Of a DNA stretch of 56,855 nucleotides, positions 33,211-43,017 are shown piece after piece. The DNA is from an uncultured beta proteobacterium (GTDB lineage Bacteria; Pseudomonadota; Gammaproteobacteria; Burkholderiales; Burkholderiaceae_C). Positions within the stretch are counted from its first letter, which is position 1. Every line of letters starts with the position of its first letter. Location: the NCBI GenBank assembly GCA_903951445.1, contig CAJBBZ010000157.1, positions 1 to 56,855 of the forward strand, in the 5' to 3' direction. Made by a program: the position numbers and the translations under genes. The notes beneath the pieces are model-generated. The model was not told the DNA's origin, made no database searches, and saw nothing but the letters and a program-made list of their open reading frames with translations.

Positions 33211-34233
33211 TTAGGCCGGCTCTAGGTGCTCTGGTATCGCTTGCACCGCCGCAGCCGCAATATCCAAAGCGCGCAGGCGCAGCGCGGGCTCATAGACATC
33301 ACAAACCAGCATCAGCTCGTCAGCCTCGGTGCTCTCGGCCAGGGCATGCAAGCCCTCACGCACCGTGTCCGGGCCGCCGACCACCGCCGCGCCTAAAAAG
33401 TCGGCAATCGCGGTGCGCTCTTGCGGCAGGCATTGGGCGATGAAATTGGCCTCTGGCGGCTGCAAGCGGCGGCGCTCGCCGCGGAAAATGCCCAGTACGC
33501 GCTGGTACACGCTGCTGGCCAAGTACTGCGCTTCCTCGTCACTGGGCGCGGCCAGTAGCGGTACGCCGATGGCCACATAGGGCGCCGCCAGGTGTTCGGA
33601 GGGTTGAAAAAGGCGGCGGTAAATATCTAGCGCTTGGTGCAACAGGCGCGGCGCAAAATGCGAAGCAAAGGCATAAGGCAGGCCCCGCTGCGCTGCCAGT
33701 TGCGCTGAATACAGGCTGGAGCCCAGCAGCCAGATTGGCACTTGCGTACCCGCGCCGGGCATGGCCACCAAGCGTTGGCCGGGCTGCGCGGGCCCTAGCA
33801 GGCGCTGCAACTCGGCCACATCGCGCGGAAAGTCGTCTTCGGTTTCCACCCGGTCACGGCGCAGGGCGCGCATAGTCAGCGGGTCGGTGCCCGGCGCGCG
33901 GCCCAGGCCTAAGTCGATGCGGCCGGGGTACAACTCGGCCAGCGTGCCAAAAGCCTCGGCCACGACCAAGGGTGCATGGTTGGGCAACATGATGCCGCCC
34001 GAGCCGACGCGGATGCGCGACGTGGCCCCGGCCAAGTGGCCCACCAGCACGGCGGTGGCCGAGCTGGCGATGCCGGTCATGTTGTGGTGCTCAGCCACCC
34101 AGTACCGGCTAAAGCCCAGACGCTCGGCGTGTTGCACGGTTTGGCGGGCGACATCCAGCGCCTGGCCCACGCTGGCGCCTTCGCGCACGGCGACCAAATC
34201 CAGCATGGAGAGTTTGAATGAAGGGGTTGGCAT
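33211..34233 (-). CDS. Luciferase-like flavin monooxygenase (MsnO8 family)
   Basis: A 340-residue LLM-class oxidoreductase using reduced flavin or F420. Family landmarks are [39 protein letters not shown] (the HH motif), [20 protein letters not shown] and [20 protein letters not shown], the typical MsnO8 pattern. The substrate is unknown. The gene is monocistronic, with convergent ORFs on the left and a divergent DUF1003 gene on the right. Confidence 0.93.
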   Translation of the reverse strand: MPTPSFKLSMLDLVAVREGASVGQALDVARQTVQHAERLGFSRYWVAEHHNMTGIASSATAVLVGHLAGATSRIRVGSGGIMLPNHAPLVVAEAFGTLAELYPGRIDLGLGRAPGTDPLTMRALRRDRVETEDDFPRDVAELQRLLGPAQPGQRLVAMPGAGTQVPIWLLGSSLYSAQLAAQRGLPYAFASHFAPRLLHQALDIYRRLFQPSEHLAAPYVAIGVPLLAAPSDEEAQYLASSVYQRVLGIFRGERRRLQPPEANFIAQCLPQERTAIADFLGAAVVGGPDTVREGLHALAESTEADELMLVCDVYEPALRLRALDIAAAAVQAIPEHLEPA

Positions 34234-34397
34234 GGTGGCTTCTTGGTGAGGGCGGTGCGGCGGTCAGCGGGAAAGGTGCACTGCGCACCTCAGTCCGATT
34301 ATGCGCATGCAGCCCGGTCAATGCCAATGCCAAGGACAAAAGCGGGCGCATGGAGCGGCGCACAATTGGCCTGTCCATTTGTTCTCTGAGTACCCGC

Positions 34398-34955
34398 ATG
34401 CATCCGACCACCTCCACGCCCACACCTGCCGCCCCGTCCCCCGTGGACCAGGCTGAACTCTTATTGCTACGCGCCCACCGCCGGGCGCACCGGCGCAGCC
34501 GCGCCAAAGTGGCGCCCTTGGTGCTGACCGACGCCGTGCCGCAAGAGGCGCTGCCGCTCACGCGCGGCCAACGCATGGCCGATGCGGTGGCCTCCACCAT
34601 AGGCTCCTGGCGCTTTATCCTGATCCAAAGCACGGCGATTGTTTTTTGGATCGGCGGCAACGTTTGGTTTGGCGCCAATTCCTGGGATCCGTATCCCTTC
34701 ATCTTGCTCAATTTGCTCTTGTCTTTCCAAGCCGCCTATACCGCGCCGGCCATCATGATGAGCCAGAACCGCCAGTCCGAGCTAGACCGCCGCCACGCGC
34801 AAAACGACTATGAGATCAATGTCAAAGCCGAGCTGGAAATCGAGCTGCTGCACGAAAAAATAGACATCCTCAAAGAGCGCGAATTGCTGGCCCTGACCGA
34901 GGCGGTGCGCCACTTGTCACAACAACTCGAAGCGCTGTCGCAAAAAGTGCATTAA
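34398..34955 (+). CDS. DUF1003 family membrane protein
   Basis: About 185 residues. A polar Pro/Thr-rich N-terminus is followed by TRGQRMADAVASTIGSWRFI, two membrane helices (FILIQSTAIVFWIGGNVW and PFILLNLLLSFQAAYTAPAI) and MMSQNRQSELDRRHAQNDYE, then a C-terminal coiled coil (IELLHEKIDILKERELLALT). This is the full DUF1003 pattern; the function is unknown. ATG 34398 is chosen because the longer frame reaches into the divergent neighbour and lacks family similarity. Confidence 0.9.
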   Translation: MHPTTSTPTPAAPSPVDQAELLLLRAHRRAHRRSRAKVAPLVLTDAVPQEALPLTRGQRMADAVASTIGSWRFILIQSTAIVFWIGGNVWFGANSWDPYPFILLNLLLSFQAAYTAPAIMMSQNRQSELDRRHAQNDYEINVKAELEIELLHEKIDILKERELLALTEAVRHLSQQLEALSQKVH

Positions 34956-34990
34956 GGCCTGCCACTTAGCCCCTCAGTAAGATCGCCGCT

Positions 34991-35698
34991 ATGCACGATA
35001 CCGCTTTAGTTTTATTCTCCGGCGGGCAGGACTCCACCACCTGCCTGGCCTACGCCTTGTCTAAATATGCGCGCGTAGAAACCGTGGCTTTTGATTACGG
35101 TCAGCGGCACCGGGTGGAGCTCGATGCGCGCTTGCAGGTCATCAAAGCCTTGCGCGCGCAGTTTCCCCACTGGTCAGCACGGCTGGGTGAAGACCATTTG
35201 CTCGATGCCGGTGTGCTCGGGGCGGTAAGCGAAACGGCCCTCACCCGCGATACCGAAATCGCCATGCAGGCCAACGGGCTGCCCAATACTTTTGTGCCAG
35301 GGCGCAATGTATTGTTCCTGACCTTGGCCGCTGCACTGGCCTACCGGCGCGGTTTGCAAGTGCTGGTGACCGGTGTGTGTGAAACCGATTTTTCAGGCTA
35401 CCCGGACTGCCGCGACGACACCATGAAAGCCATGCAAGTGGCCTTGTCCTTGGGCATGGACACACGCTTTCTCATCGAAACGCCTTTGATGTGGATTGAT
35501 AAAGCGGCCACTTGGCAAATGGCGCAGCAACTAGGCGGCCAGGCCTTGGTCGATGTGGTGGTGGAGCACAGCCACACTTGCTACCTAGGAGACCGCAGCC
35601 AGCGCCACGACTGGGGCTACGGCTGCGGCCAATGCCCGGCCTGCGAGTTACGCGCCAAGGGCTTTGCCGCCTTTCGCGCAGCCGGTGTAAAAAACTAG
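34991..35698 (+). CDS. queC: 7-cyano-7-deazaguanine synthase QueC
   Basis: ATP-dependent enzyme that turns 7-carboxy-7-deazaguanine into preQ0 in the queuosine tRNA modification pathway. The 235-residue protein has the PP-loop [19 protein letters not shown] near residue 8, [40 protein letters not shown], and the zinc-binding tail [29 protein letters not shown] with four Cys. No other queuosine gene is adjacent. Its stop overlaps the convergent nucleotidase by three bases. Confidence 0.97.
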   Translation: MHDTALVLFSGGQDSTTCLAYALSKYARVETVAFDYGQRHRVELDARLQVIKALRAQFPHWSARLGEDHLLDAGVLGAVSETALTRDTEIAMQANGLPNTFVPGRNVLFLTLAAALAYRRGLQVLVTGVCETDFSGYPDCRDDTMKAMQVALSLGMDTRFLIETPLMWIDKAATWQMAQQLGGQALVDVVVEHSHTCYLGDRSQRHDWGYGCGQCPACELRAKGFAAFRAAGVKN

Positions 35699-36597
35699 TT
35701 ACGTACGCCGCTGGCCACATGCCCAGCCGGCACATGGCGGGCGGCCGATTCGATATGTCCGGTCTGGTCGTCAAAGAAAAAATCGGGCTCAAATTCACGC
35801 AGAAAAGCGCCCTTGTCCAGGCCGCCTAAAAACATGGCCTCGTCCACCTCGATATTCCAGTCCATGAGCGTGCGGATAGCGCGTTCATGGGCCGGGGCGC
35901 TGCGCGCGGTGACCAGTGCAGTGCGTATGCGCATGGCGGGGCGGGCCGCTTGCTGCAACTGTTGCAAGGCCGCCAGCAAGGGCTTGAAAGGCCCGTCTGG
36001 CAGGGGCTGCGCGGCTTTGTCTTGCTCGTGTTGCTGAAAGGCATCGAGGCCGTGTGACTGGTATACGAGCTCGGCTTCGTCACTAAACAAGACCGCGTCG
36101 CCGTCAAACGCAATCCGCACTTCATGCGGATGCGCCGCGCTGGCGTGTGCCGATTGCGGGTACACCTGTGCGGCGGGCACACCTGCGCCTAAGGCCGCGC
36201 GCACATCGCTCAAATGCGTGCTTAAAAACAAATTGGCTTTGAGCGGCTGCAAGTAGCGCCAAGGCGATTCGCCCCGCGTGAAAGTGCAGCGGATGATGGG
36301 TAGCTGGTAATGCGCGGCGGATTTCATGACGCGCAGGCCGCTGACCGGGTCATTGCGCGACAAGATAACCACCTCCACCCGCTTGTTGGCGTCGCTGCCC
36401 TCATCGTTAAAAGCCAGCAGTTTTTTGACTAAGGAAAACGCCACACCTGGCGTAGCCGGTGTGTCCAGGCGTTGGCGTTGCAAGTGCATATAGGCGCGGT
36501 CGTCGCCTTGTTCAAACACCTGATTTTCTTCTTCAAAGTCAAACAGCGCGCGCGACGAAATCGCCACCACCAATTTGCCGTCCATGGTTGCCGCCAT
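35695..36597 (-). CDS. Cytosolic 5'-nucleotidase (cN-I / IMP-GMP type)
   Basis: About 300 residues, starting [20 protein letters not shown]. The segments [79 protein letters not shown] (Asp-rich site) and [24 protein letters not shown] follow the 5_nucleotid family related to cN-I. It would hydrolyse nucleoside monophosphates. The gene starts eight bases after ilvA on the same strand, so the two are cotranscribed. ATG 36597 is preferred to a start 57 bases earlier inside ilvA. Confidence 0.88.
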   Translation of the reverse strand: MAATMDGKLVVAISSRALFDFEEENQVFEQGDDRAYMHLQRQRLDTPATPGVAFSLVKKLLAFNDEGSDANKRVEVVILSRNDPVSGLRVMKSAAHYQLPIIRCTFTRGESPWRYLQPLKANLFLSTHLSDVRAALGAGVPAAQVYPQSAHASAAHPHEVRIAFDGDAVLFSDEAELVYQSHGLDAFQQHEQDKAAQPLPDGPFKPLLAALQQLQQAARPAMRIRTALVTARSAPAHERAIRTLMDWNIEVDEAMFLGGLDKGAFLREFEPDFFFDDQTGHIESAARHVPAGHVASGVRN

Positions 36598-36604
36598 GCT
36601 GGCC

Positions 36605-38155
<1,551 letters not shown>

Positions 38156-38238
38156 GCGGTTTCAAGAGTGCAGCGCGGATGATAATCCTCGCCTTCGCCG
38201 CAAGCGGCTTTTACGCGTGATGCTTTAGGAGACTTGGT

Positions 38239-38688
38239 ATGGAATGCACCGTCAGTTGGACCGGTAACAGCGGCACCCGCTCCGGCATGGGCTTTGTGGC
38301 CGAAACCGGCAGCGGCCACGTGTTGATGATGGACGGCGCGCCTGACGCGGCCAAACCCGAAAACGGCGGCCAAAACCTGGCGCCTAGGCCCATGGAAACT
38401 GTTTTGGCCGGCACTGGCGGCTGCAGCGCCTACGACGTGGTGCTCATCTTGAAGCGCGGCCGCCACGCGGTGCAGGGCTGTAGCGTCAAGCTCACGTCCG
38501 AGCGCGCCGACACCGACCCCAAGGTGTTTACCAAAATCCATATGCATTTCACCGTCACCGGCAGCAACATCCCCGCCAGCGCGGTAGAACGGGCGATTGC
38601 CATGAGCCACGAGAAATACTGCTCGGCCAGCATCATGCTGGGCAAAACGGCGGAAATGACGACTAGTTTTGAGGTAACCGAGGCTTAA
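38239..38688 (+). CDS. OsmC/Ohr family protein (YhfA-like)
   Basis: A 149-residue OsmC-family protein. The two conserved redox Cys occur in VLAGTGGCSAYDVVLILKR and AMSHEKYCSASIMLGKTAEM. The long first strands (ETGSGHVLMMDGAPDAAKPE) resemble the YhfA branch rather than peroxidase-type Ohr or OsmC, so hydroperoxide reduction is likely but unproven. AGGAG lies upstream of the ATG. The gene is divergent from ilvA. Confidence 0.9.
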   Translation: MECTVSWTGNSGTRSGMGFVAETGSGHVLMMDGAPDAAKPENGGQNLAPRPMETVLAGTGGCSAYDVVLILKRGRHAVQGCSVKLTSERADTDPKVFTKIHMHFTVTGSNIPASAVERAIAMSHEKYCSASIMLGKTAEMTTSFEVTEA

Positions 38689-38753
38689 GCCACGGGCCTG
38701 TAAAAGTCGCCGAGAGTGCGGACGACTGCTCAGGCAGCGTTTAGACGGCTAAA

Positions 38754-38787
38754 ATGCATGAAACTTCAATGAAAATTCATGATGCAT
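38754..38787 (+). promoter_or_regulatory. Inverted repeat at the start of the AbiEi-like gene
   Basis: ATGCATGAA (38754-38762) is mirrored by TTCATGATGCAT (38776-38787), with a further ATGAAA between. The repeat covers the first start codons, so it may be the autoregulatory operator, and the true start may then be the GTG at 38794. The ATGCA(T/A) unit also occurs at the AbiE operator at 4 kb. Confidence 0.4.
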
Positions 38788-39393
38788 CCACTTGTGGCCG
38801 ATTCAACTACCGCACCGCGCGGCGCGCTGGCCCGGCTTTCGGCGCAGGTCGAGGCAGGCAAGGTGTACCGGCGCGAGGACTTGGCGCGTTTGAGTACGGC
38901 GGTGGATCGGCATTTACGTGAACTGGTCGATGCTGGCGCGTTGCTCAAGCTAGCCCAAGGCTTGTATTACGCACCAAGGCAATCGCCCTTTGGCCCGCTA
39001 CCCCCTGCCGACGATCAGCTCGTGGAGGGCTTTCTGCGGGACAAAGAATTCCTCGTTTTTTCGCCTTCTGCCTACAACGCAGTAGGTTTAGGTACCACCC
39101 AGCTCTACAACCGCACGCTGGTTTACAACCACAAGCGCCACGGAGTTTTCCAGCTCGGCAAGCGTCAGTTTGACTTTCGCGTGAAGCCTCGTTTTCCCAG
39201 CAGGTTGACCGTCGAATTTCTGTATGTTGACTTGCTCAACAATTTGGACGAATTGGCAGAAGACCGTCAAGCAGTCCTGATTCAGGCGCGACGCAAATTG
39301 AATCAATTAGATCCGGCGGGCCTGGAGCAGGCGTTACGTCGCTACGGCAATGTGGCAACGCGCAAGCGCCTTCGGGAGTGGGCTGGTGCTTGA
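38779..39393 (+). CDS. AbiEi-like antitoxin (DUF6088-type), orphaned
   Basis: A 204-residue protein with an N-terminal helix-turn-helix (LARLSAQVEAGKVYRREDLA, HLRELVDAGALLKLAQGLYY) and a C-terminal part (FLVFSPSAYNAVGLGTTQLY, VYNHKRHGVFQLGKRQFDFR) typical of AbiEi-like antitoxins whose genes precede nucleotidyltransferase toxins. The stop overlaps the beginning of such a toxin (GTGCTTGA), but the toxin is cut after 28 codons. The antitoxin frame is intact. ATG 38779, ATG 38782 and GTG 38794 are all possible starts. Confidence 0.78.
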   Translation: MMHPLVADSTTAPRGALARLSAQVEAGKVYRREDLARLSTAVDRHLRELVDAGALLKLAQGLYYAPRQSPFGPLPPADDQLVEGFLRDKEFLVFSPSAYNAVGLGTTQLYNRTLVYNHKRHGVFQLGKRQFDFRVKPRFPSRLTVEFLYVDLLNNLDELAEDRQAVLIQARRKLNQLDPAGLEQALRRYGNVATRKRLREWAGA

Positions 39394-39472
39394 GTTTTTA
39401 CATCAGCGGCCCGATTTCGACCAACTTCTTTTGGCAATTGCCGATGCGCGGGGCCTTGACCCCATGTCTTAA
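39386..39472 (+). pseudogene. Truncated AbiEii-type nucleotidyltransferase toxin, 5' end only
   Basis: From GTG 39386 the frame reads MLEFLHQRPDFDQLLLAIAD then ARGLDPMS and stops. The opening xLEFLHxxxDFxxLLxxxAxxRGLDP is the start of AbiEii-type toxins coupled to DUF6088 antitoxins; after GLDP the family normally continues into an EKDYW motif, which is absent. The last bases coincide with the end of the convergent hepT gene, so the break lies exactly where the HEPN-MNT module begins. Confidence 0.72.
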
Positions 39473-39825
39473 AGGTCTTTGATGGCGAGAGCGACTTGCT
39501 CCCTGAGATAGGGTAAGTCTTTTTCAATGGTTTTCCACACCACACCCAAGTCAACTTTGTAATAGCCATGCGCCAACACGTTGCGCATGTCATAGGCAAA
39601 TGCAAAGGGCAGCTCTTGATGCGTCGAGATGAAATCCGGAGCTACACGCTCAACGTTTTTACTTGCCTCGCCGATGATTTCGAAATTACGGACCACCGCA
39701 TCCTGAACCATCTCGTTGGATAGGAACGATGGTTCGTCTAAATCTTGGCAATATTTATTTATCCGGTCGATCGCTTCAACGATATGGCCCAAGTAGTCTA
39801 GCAATCGCAGAGGATGGCGACTCAT
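39469..39825 (-). CDS. hepT: HepT-like HEPN-domain toxin (DUF86)
   Basis: A 118-residue HEPN ribonuclease of a type VII HepT-MntA toxin-antitoxin pair. The family RNase motif R-x4-6-H is seen in MRNVLAHGYYKVDLGVVW (RNVLAHGY), and the upstream helices contain DYLGHIVEAIDRINKYCQDL and FEIIGEASKNVERVAPDF, the usual DUF86 pattern. Its ATG shares ATGA with the mntA stop. All expected motifs are present. Confidence 0.93.
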   Translation of the reverse strand: MSRHPLRLLDYLGHIVEAIDRINKYCQDLDEPSFLSNEMVQDAVVRNFEIIGEASKNVERVAPDFISTHQELPFAFAYDMRNVLAHGYYKVDLGVVWKTIEKDLPYLREQVALAIKDL

Positions 39826-40112
39826 ATGGTGAGTGCCTCAGCGATCACAATATCGCGGAATTTATCTGGTAGCGCGCCTGGCGTTAACACGTCTACTGAC
39901 ACTCCCAGAAGCTTGCGTAATTTGTACCGTATTGCGCCCAAGTCAAAGAGTGTTGTGTCAGCGGTCGTATCGACCAGAATGTCCAGGTCGCTTTCATCCG
40001 TGTCTGAGCCGTTTGCTACAGATCCGAACACACGGGCATTGGTTGCTCTGTGTGCCAGCACTATTTGCCTGATTTCTTGCCTGTGAGCTGCGAGGGCTTG
40101 GGATGGTTTCAT
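39822..40112 (-). CDS. mntA: MntA-like minimal nucleotidyltransferase antitoxin
   Basis: Antitoxin that in studied relatives AMPylates HepT near its RNase site. The 96-residue protein MKPSQALAAHRQEIRQIVLA holds the minimal nucleotidyltransferase motif ARVFGSVANGSDTDESDLDILVD (GSVxxG, SDLD). A longer upstream ORF start (40184) reaches into sequence without family features. It is the first gene of the mntA-hepT operon and points towards the truncated abiEii gene. Confidence 0.93.
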   Translation of the reverse strand: MKPSQALAAHRQEIRQIVLAHRATNARVFGSVANGSDTDESDLDILVDTTADTTLFDLGAIRYKLRKLLGVSVDVLTPGALPDKFRDIVIAEALTI

Positions 40113-40281
40113 GACTAAATTATGTTGCGTATTTGGGTAAGGAGCAATCGGGCACTGTGCATTGTTGCCTGGCGATTTCTGCACCTGCCTTTGCGCATCG
40201 CTGAGCTATTTACACAAAGTCCCCGCATTGCACCGAGCGTCTGCGCCCAATGCTTCACACATCGCAAACCTACTGCGCGCC

Positions 40282-40911
40282 TTAGACCCGGTGCGCCACC
40301 GTGGTCATGACTTTGGCCGCGGCGCGCATCATGTCGCCTACAAAACTGGGCAATTGCGCCGCCCCGGCGCTACTGGCCTGGCGGGCGTGGCCTATTTCGT
40401 CATCGCGCATTTGGGCGACGATAGCGCGTGATGCATGGTCATTAGCGGGTAATTGCTGCAAATGGCTGTCTAAATGCGCGCCCACTTGGTTCTCCGTTTC
40501 CACCACAAAGCCCAGGCTCACCGCATCACCCAGGCGCCCGGCCAAAAGGCCCAGACCAAAAGCCCCGGCGTACCACAGCGGGTTGAGCAGCGAGGGGCGG
40601 GCGCCCAATTCGTCCAGGCGCTGCGCCGTCCAGGCCAGGTGGTCAGTCTCTTCCTGACACGCCTTTTGGTAATGCGCGCGCAAACCCGCGTTAGGTGTGG
40701 CCAGCGCCTGCGCGGTGTACAGCGCCTGCGCGCAGACCTCGCCCACATGGTTTACCCGCATCAGGCTGGCGGACAGGTTTTTTTCCTCCTGGGTCAGCTC
40801 GGTGGCCTGGTCCGCCACCGTGGGGCAGGCTTTGGAGGCGTGGGGCTGGGCAAACAGGGTGCGCAAGGCCGTGTCGAAGGCAATGAGTACTTGGTCGGTG
40901 GTGGTGGTCAT
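40282..40911 (-). CDS. coq7: 3-demethoxyubiquinol 3-hydroxylase Coq7
   Basis: Diiron monooxygenase of ubiquinone biosynthesis. The 209-residue protein shows the ferritin-like four-helix bundle with E-x6-Y and ExxH motifs: LMRVNHVGEVCAQALYTAQA (Glu iron ligand), CQEETDHLAWTAQRLDELGA (EETDH) and QMRDDEIGHARQASSAGAAQ (DDEIGH). These match Coq7/UbiF-type proteins of betaproteobacteria. Single gene; it is needed for the quinone used by both respiration and the photosynthetic reaction centre. Confidence 0.95.
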   Translation of the reverse strand: MTTTTDQVLIAFDTALRTLFAQPHASKACPTVADQATELTQEEKNLSASLMRVNHVGEVCAQALYTAQALATPNAGLRAHYQKACQEETDHLAWTAQRLDELGARPSLLNPLWYAGAFGLGLLAGRLGDAVSLGFVVETENQVGAHLDSHLQQLPANDHASRAIVAQMRDDEIGHARQASSAGAAQLPSFVGDMMRAAAKVMTTVAHRV

Positions 40912-41049
40912 ATAGAGAGAGCATAGCCGTTAGTGGCGTCTAGACCGAGGCTTATTGCCTGGAGCCCCCGCGTCCCCCAGGCACTTGGGATCGAGGGCAA
41001 AAGGGTCGGTCCGACGCCCTGAAACTTGAATTTTCGTGGGTAAAAAACG

Positions 41050-41077
41050 ACAAATTCATGAAAAATGATAAATTTGT
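41050..41077 (+). promoter_or_regulatory. Inverted repeat in the porin upstream region
   Basis: ACAAATT (41050-41056) and AATTTGT (41071-41077) form a 7-base inverted repeat in the 288-base gap before the porin gene. The region downstream is AT-rich and must hold the porin promoter, but no convincing -35/-10 pair was found. The repeat could be a regulator site; this is inference. Confidence 0.35.
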
Positions 41078-41199
41078 GACAGTAGATCGTTGTAAAAGAC
41101 CAACGCCATGGTGAAATCTCTCCAGCTTCCGAATAGGAGCCGGATGCCGTTACGGAGAGTTCGATAACGGTGTTTTTTTAACAACTATGGAGTTTTTTC

Positions 41200-42120
41200 A
41201 TGAAAAAGACAATGATTGCGTTGGCTGCTATTGCTGCCGTGGGTGCAGCTTCTGCACAAGTTTCTATCACCGGTGGTGTGGATTTCAATATTGGTAAGCA
41301 CGATTTCGCCGGCGCCAATAAGGGCATCGTTTCTACTGATGCTTACATCGACATCAGCGTCGCTGAAGACTTGGGCGGCGGCATGAAGGCTTCTTCCTTC
41401 ATGGAGATCAATGTGGACGGTGGTTTCCAAACGGGCGCCTACTCTGGCGACAAGAGCTTCACGCTCAGCAGCCCGATGGGTGCTTTGACACTGACCAATA
41501 CCCGCACTGGCGGTACCATCGGCGCCGTGTTGATGGCTCCCGTGGTTACCTATACCGACCACTGGTCGGCAGCTACCGCTTCTATCGTGAGCCGTAGCCC
41601 GATTGACGCTTTGGTCGTGACCGTGCCAGTGGCACCAGGTCTGTCGGCTTCATACAAATACCTGGAAGTTAAAGATCCAGGTGTTGTCAGCCCAGCTGTG
41701 ACGGTGAACGTGTTGTCTGGCAAATACACCACTGGCCCCATCTCCGTGGCAGGTGATTACGCGATGTACAGCGGTGCCGCCTATGCTGGCGATGTGCGTA
41801 CTACCAAGCTGACCCTGAATGCCATCTATGACGCTGGCGTTGCCAAAGTGGGCCTGGGTTATGACGGTGCATCTGCCGGTACAGCAAACAGCGCATCCAC
41901 TGGATTGGCTACGGGCGTAATGGTCGCAGGTATCTCCGTGCCCCTGGGCAATATCACTGCCGGCCTGAACTATGCCAAGCGTGATACCAATTCCTTCGTG
42001 GAAGCGGGTGCCACCTATTCCTTGTCTAAGAAGACCTTTGTGACCGCAAGCTATGGTAGCTTCGATATCGGTGGAACTTCTTCCGACGTCTACGCCGTTC
42101 GCCTTGGCCAATCGTTCTAA
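41200..42120 (+). CDS. Gram-negative porin
   Basis: Outer-membrane beta-barrel porin of the general diffusion type common in Burkholderiales. The 306-residue precursor has a signal peptide MKKTMIALAAIAAVGAASA cleaved before QVSITG, then alternating strands, e.g. GGMKASSFMEINVDGGF and ITAGLNYAKRDTNSF, and ends in YAVRLGQSF with the terminal Phe needed for BAM assembly. It is shorter than the usual 340-380 residues. GGAG is nine bases before the ATG. Low hydrophobic bias and many Ala, Gly and Ser codons suggest high expression, supported by a strong terminator behind. Confidence 0.93.
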   Translation: MKKTMIALAAIAAVGAASAQVSITGGVDFNIGKHDFAGANKGIVSTDAYIDISVAEDLGGGMKASSFMEINVDGGFQTGAYSGDKSFTLSSPMGALTLTNTRTGGTIGAVLMAPVVTYTDHWSAATASIVSRSPIDALVVTVPVAPGLSASYKYLEVKDPGVVSPAVTVNVLSGKYTTGPISVAGDYAMYSGAAYAGDVRTTKLTLNAIYDAGVAKVGLGYDGASAGTANSASTGLATGVMVAGISVPLGNITAGLNYAKRDTNSFVEAGATYSLSKKTFVTASYGSFDIGGTSSDVYAVRLGQSF

Positions 42121-42165
42121 TTCCCGGCTGGCTTAAAGCCAGCTTGAGAGTTTGAATGACCAAAG

Positions 42166-42197
42166 CCCCCTCTGTGGCGACGCAGCGGGGGTTTTTT
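42166..42197 (+). terminator. Rho-independent terminator of the porin gene
   Basis: CCCCC-T-CTG pairs with CAG-C-GGGGG across an eight-base loop, followed by TTTTTTG. It is 45 bases after the porin stop. A second short stem (GCTGGC-TTAAA-GCCAGC) lies just before, at about 42127. Confidence 0.85.
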
Positions 42198-42259
42198 GTT
42201 TTTAGCGTTGGAAATTGCTTTGCGGCATGGCGGCACGCGGCCTAAAGCTACCGGTAGGA

Positions 42260-42982
42260 TCAGGCTAAGTCATCCGGCACAAAGGCCTGCATATGAAAAC
42301 GCGCTTGGGCAGGCGCATAGCGCAAATGCGGAGCCACCGGGCAGGCATTGCGCGCTAGGCAGCCGCCGGTCATGCAAACTTGATTAGCGTCCTGCCGCAC
42401 ATGCGCGCGGCACGCGTGCACGTCAAAGCCTTGGCCGTCATAGGCTTGCACCGGGCAGGCTTGCAAACAGGGCTGCTCTATACAACTTAGGCACGGATTT
42501 TCTTCTTGCAAGGCATCGCCAGTGTTTTCAGCTAATGCCACGCGATCCTGCGTATCCACCGTCGAAAAGATTAGGGCAAAGCGGTAGGCGTGCCACAGCC
42601 CATGCTGCGGGTGCATGCGCAGCATCAAAGGGCTGGGGAACAGGGGCTCGCAGCGGCTGGCCCATTGCTGAAACGGGTGGTAATGCGGCTGGGCGGGCGG
42701 GCCGTCAAAAGGGTAGAGCGCCGCGCCGCCAAATTGCTGCGCCAGCGCGTCGCCTAGGTGGCGGCTCCAGCGGTCTAGGGGATGGGGCAGGCCGTCATGG
42801 GCAAATGATGAGGCTTGAAAGGCGTTCCACATGGAGCCGCCCATATTGCCTGCCAGCCACAGGACAGCGGCGGGGCGGCCATTGGGCAGGGCGATGGCTT
42901 CCTCAGGGCTCGGACAAAAGCCACCCCGCAATTGCAAGCCGTGTACTTGCAAAGCGGCGCTTAAGGCGGGGCCTAAAGACAT
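42260..42982 (-). CDS. 4Fe-4S ferredoxin-like protein of unknown role
   Basis: A protein of about 240 residues whose C-terminal part carries PCLSCIEQPCLQACPVQAYD, a CxxCxxxxCxxxCP cluster motif, followed by more Cys in HACRAHVRQDANQVCMTGGC and ARNACPVAP. The N-terminal 150 residues (RPAAVLWLAGNMGGSMWNAF, HPLDRWSRHLGDALAQQFGG, FPSPLMLRMHPQHGLWHAYR) look like a soluble domain similar to the front part of QueG-like or corrinoid-reductase-like proteins. It starts 35 bases after the hydantoinase-like gene and ends the sox operon, so electron supply to that operon is a possible role (inference). Confidence 0.65.
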   Translation of the reverse strand: MSLGPALSAALQVHGLQLRGGFCPSPEEAIALPNGRPAAVLWLAGNMGGSMWNAFQASSFAHDGLPHPLDRWSRHLGDALAQQFGGAALYPFDGPPAQPHYHPFQQWASRCEPLFPSPLMLRMHPQHGLWHAYRFALIFSTVDTQDRVALAENTGDALQEENPCLSCIEQPCLQACPVQAYDGQGFDVHACRAHVRQDANQVCMTGGCLARNACPVAPHLRYAPAQARFHMQAFVPDDLA

Positions 42983-43017
42983 GGTTCGTATCGGCGCCAG
43001 CGTGCGAAGCGTGGGGC

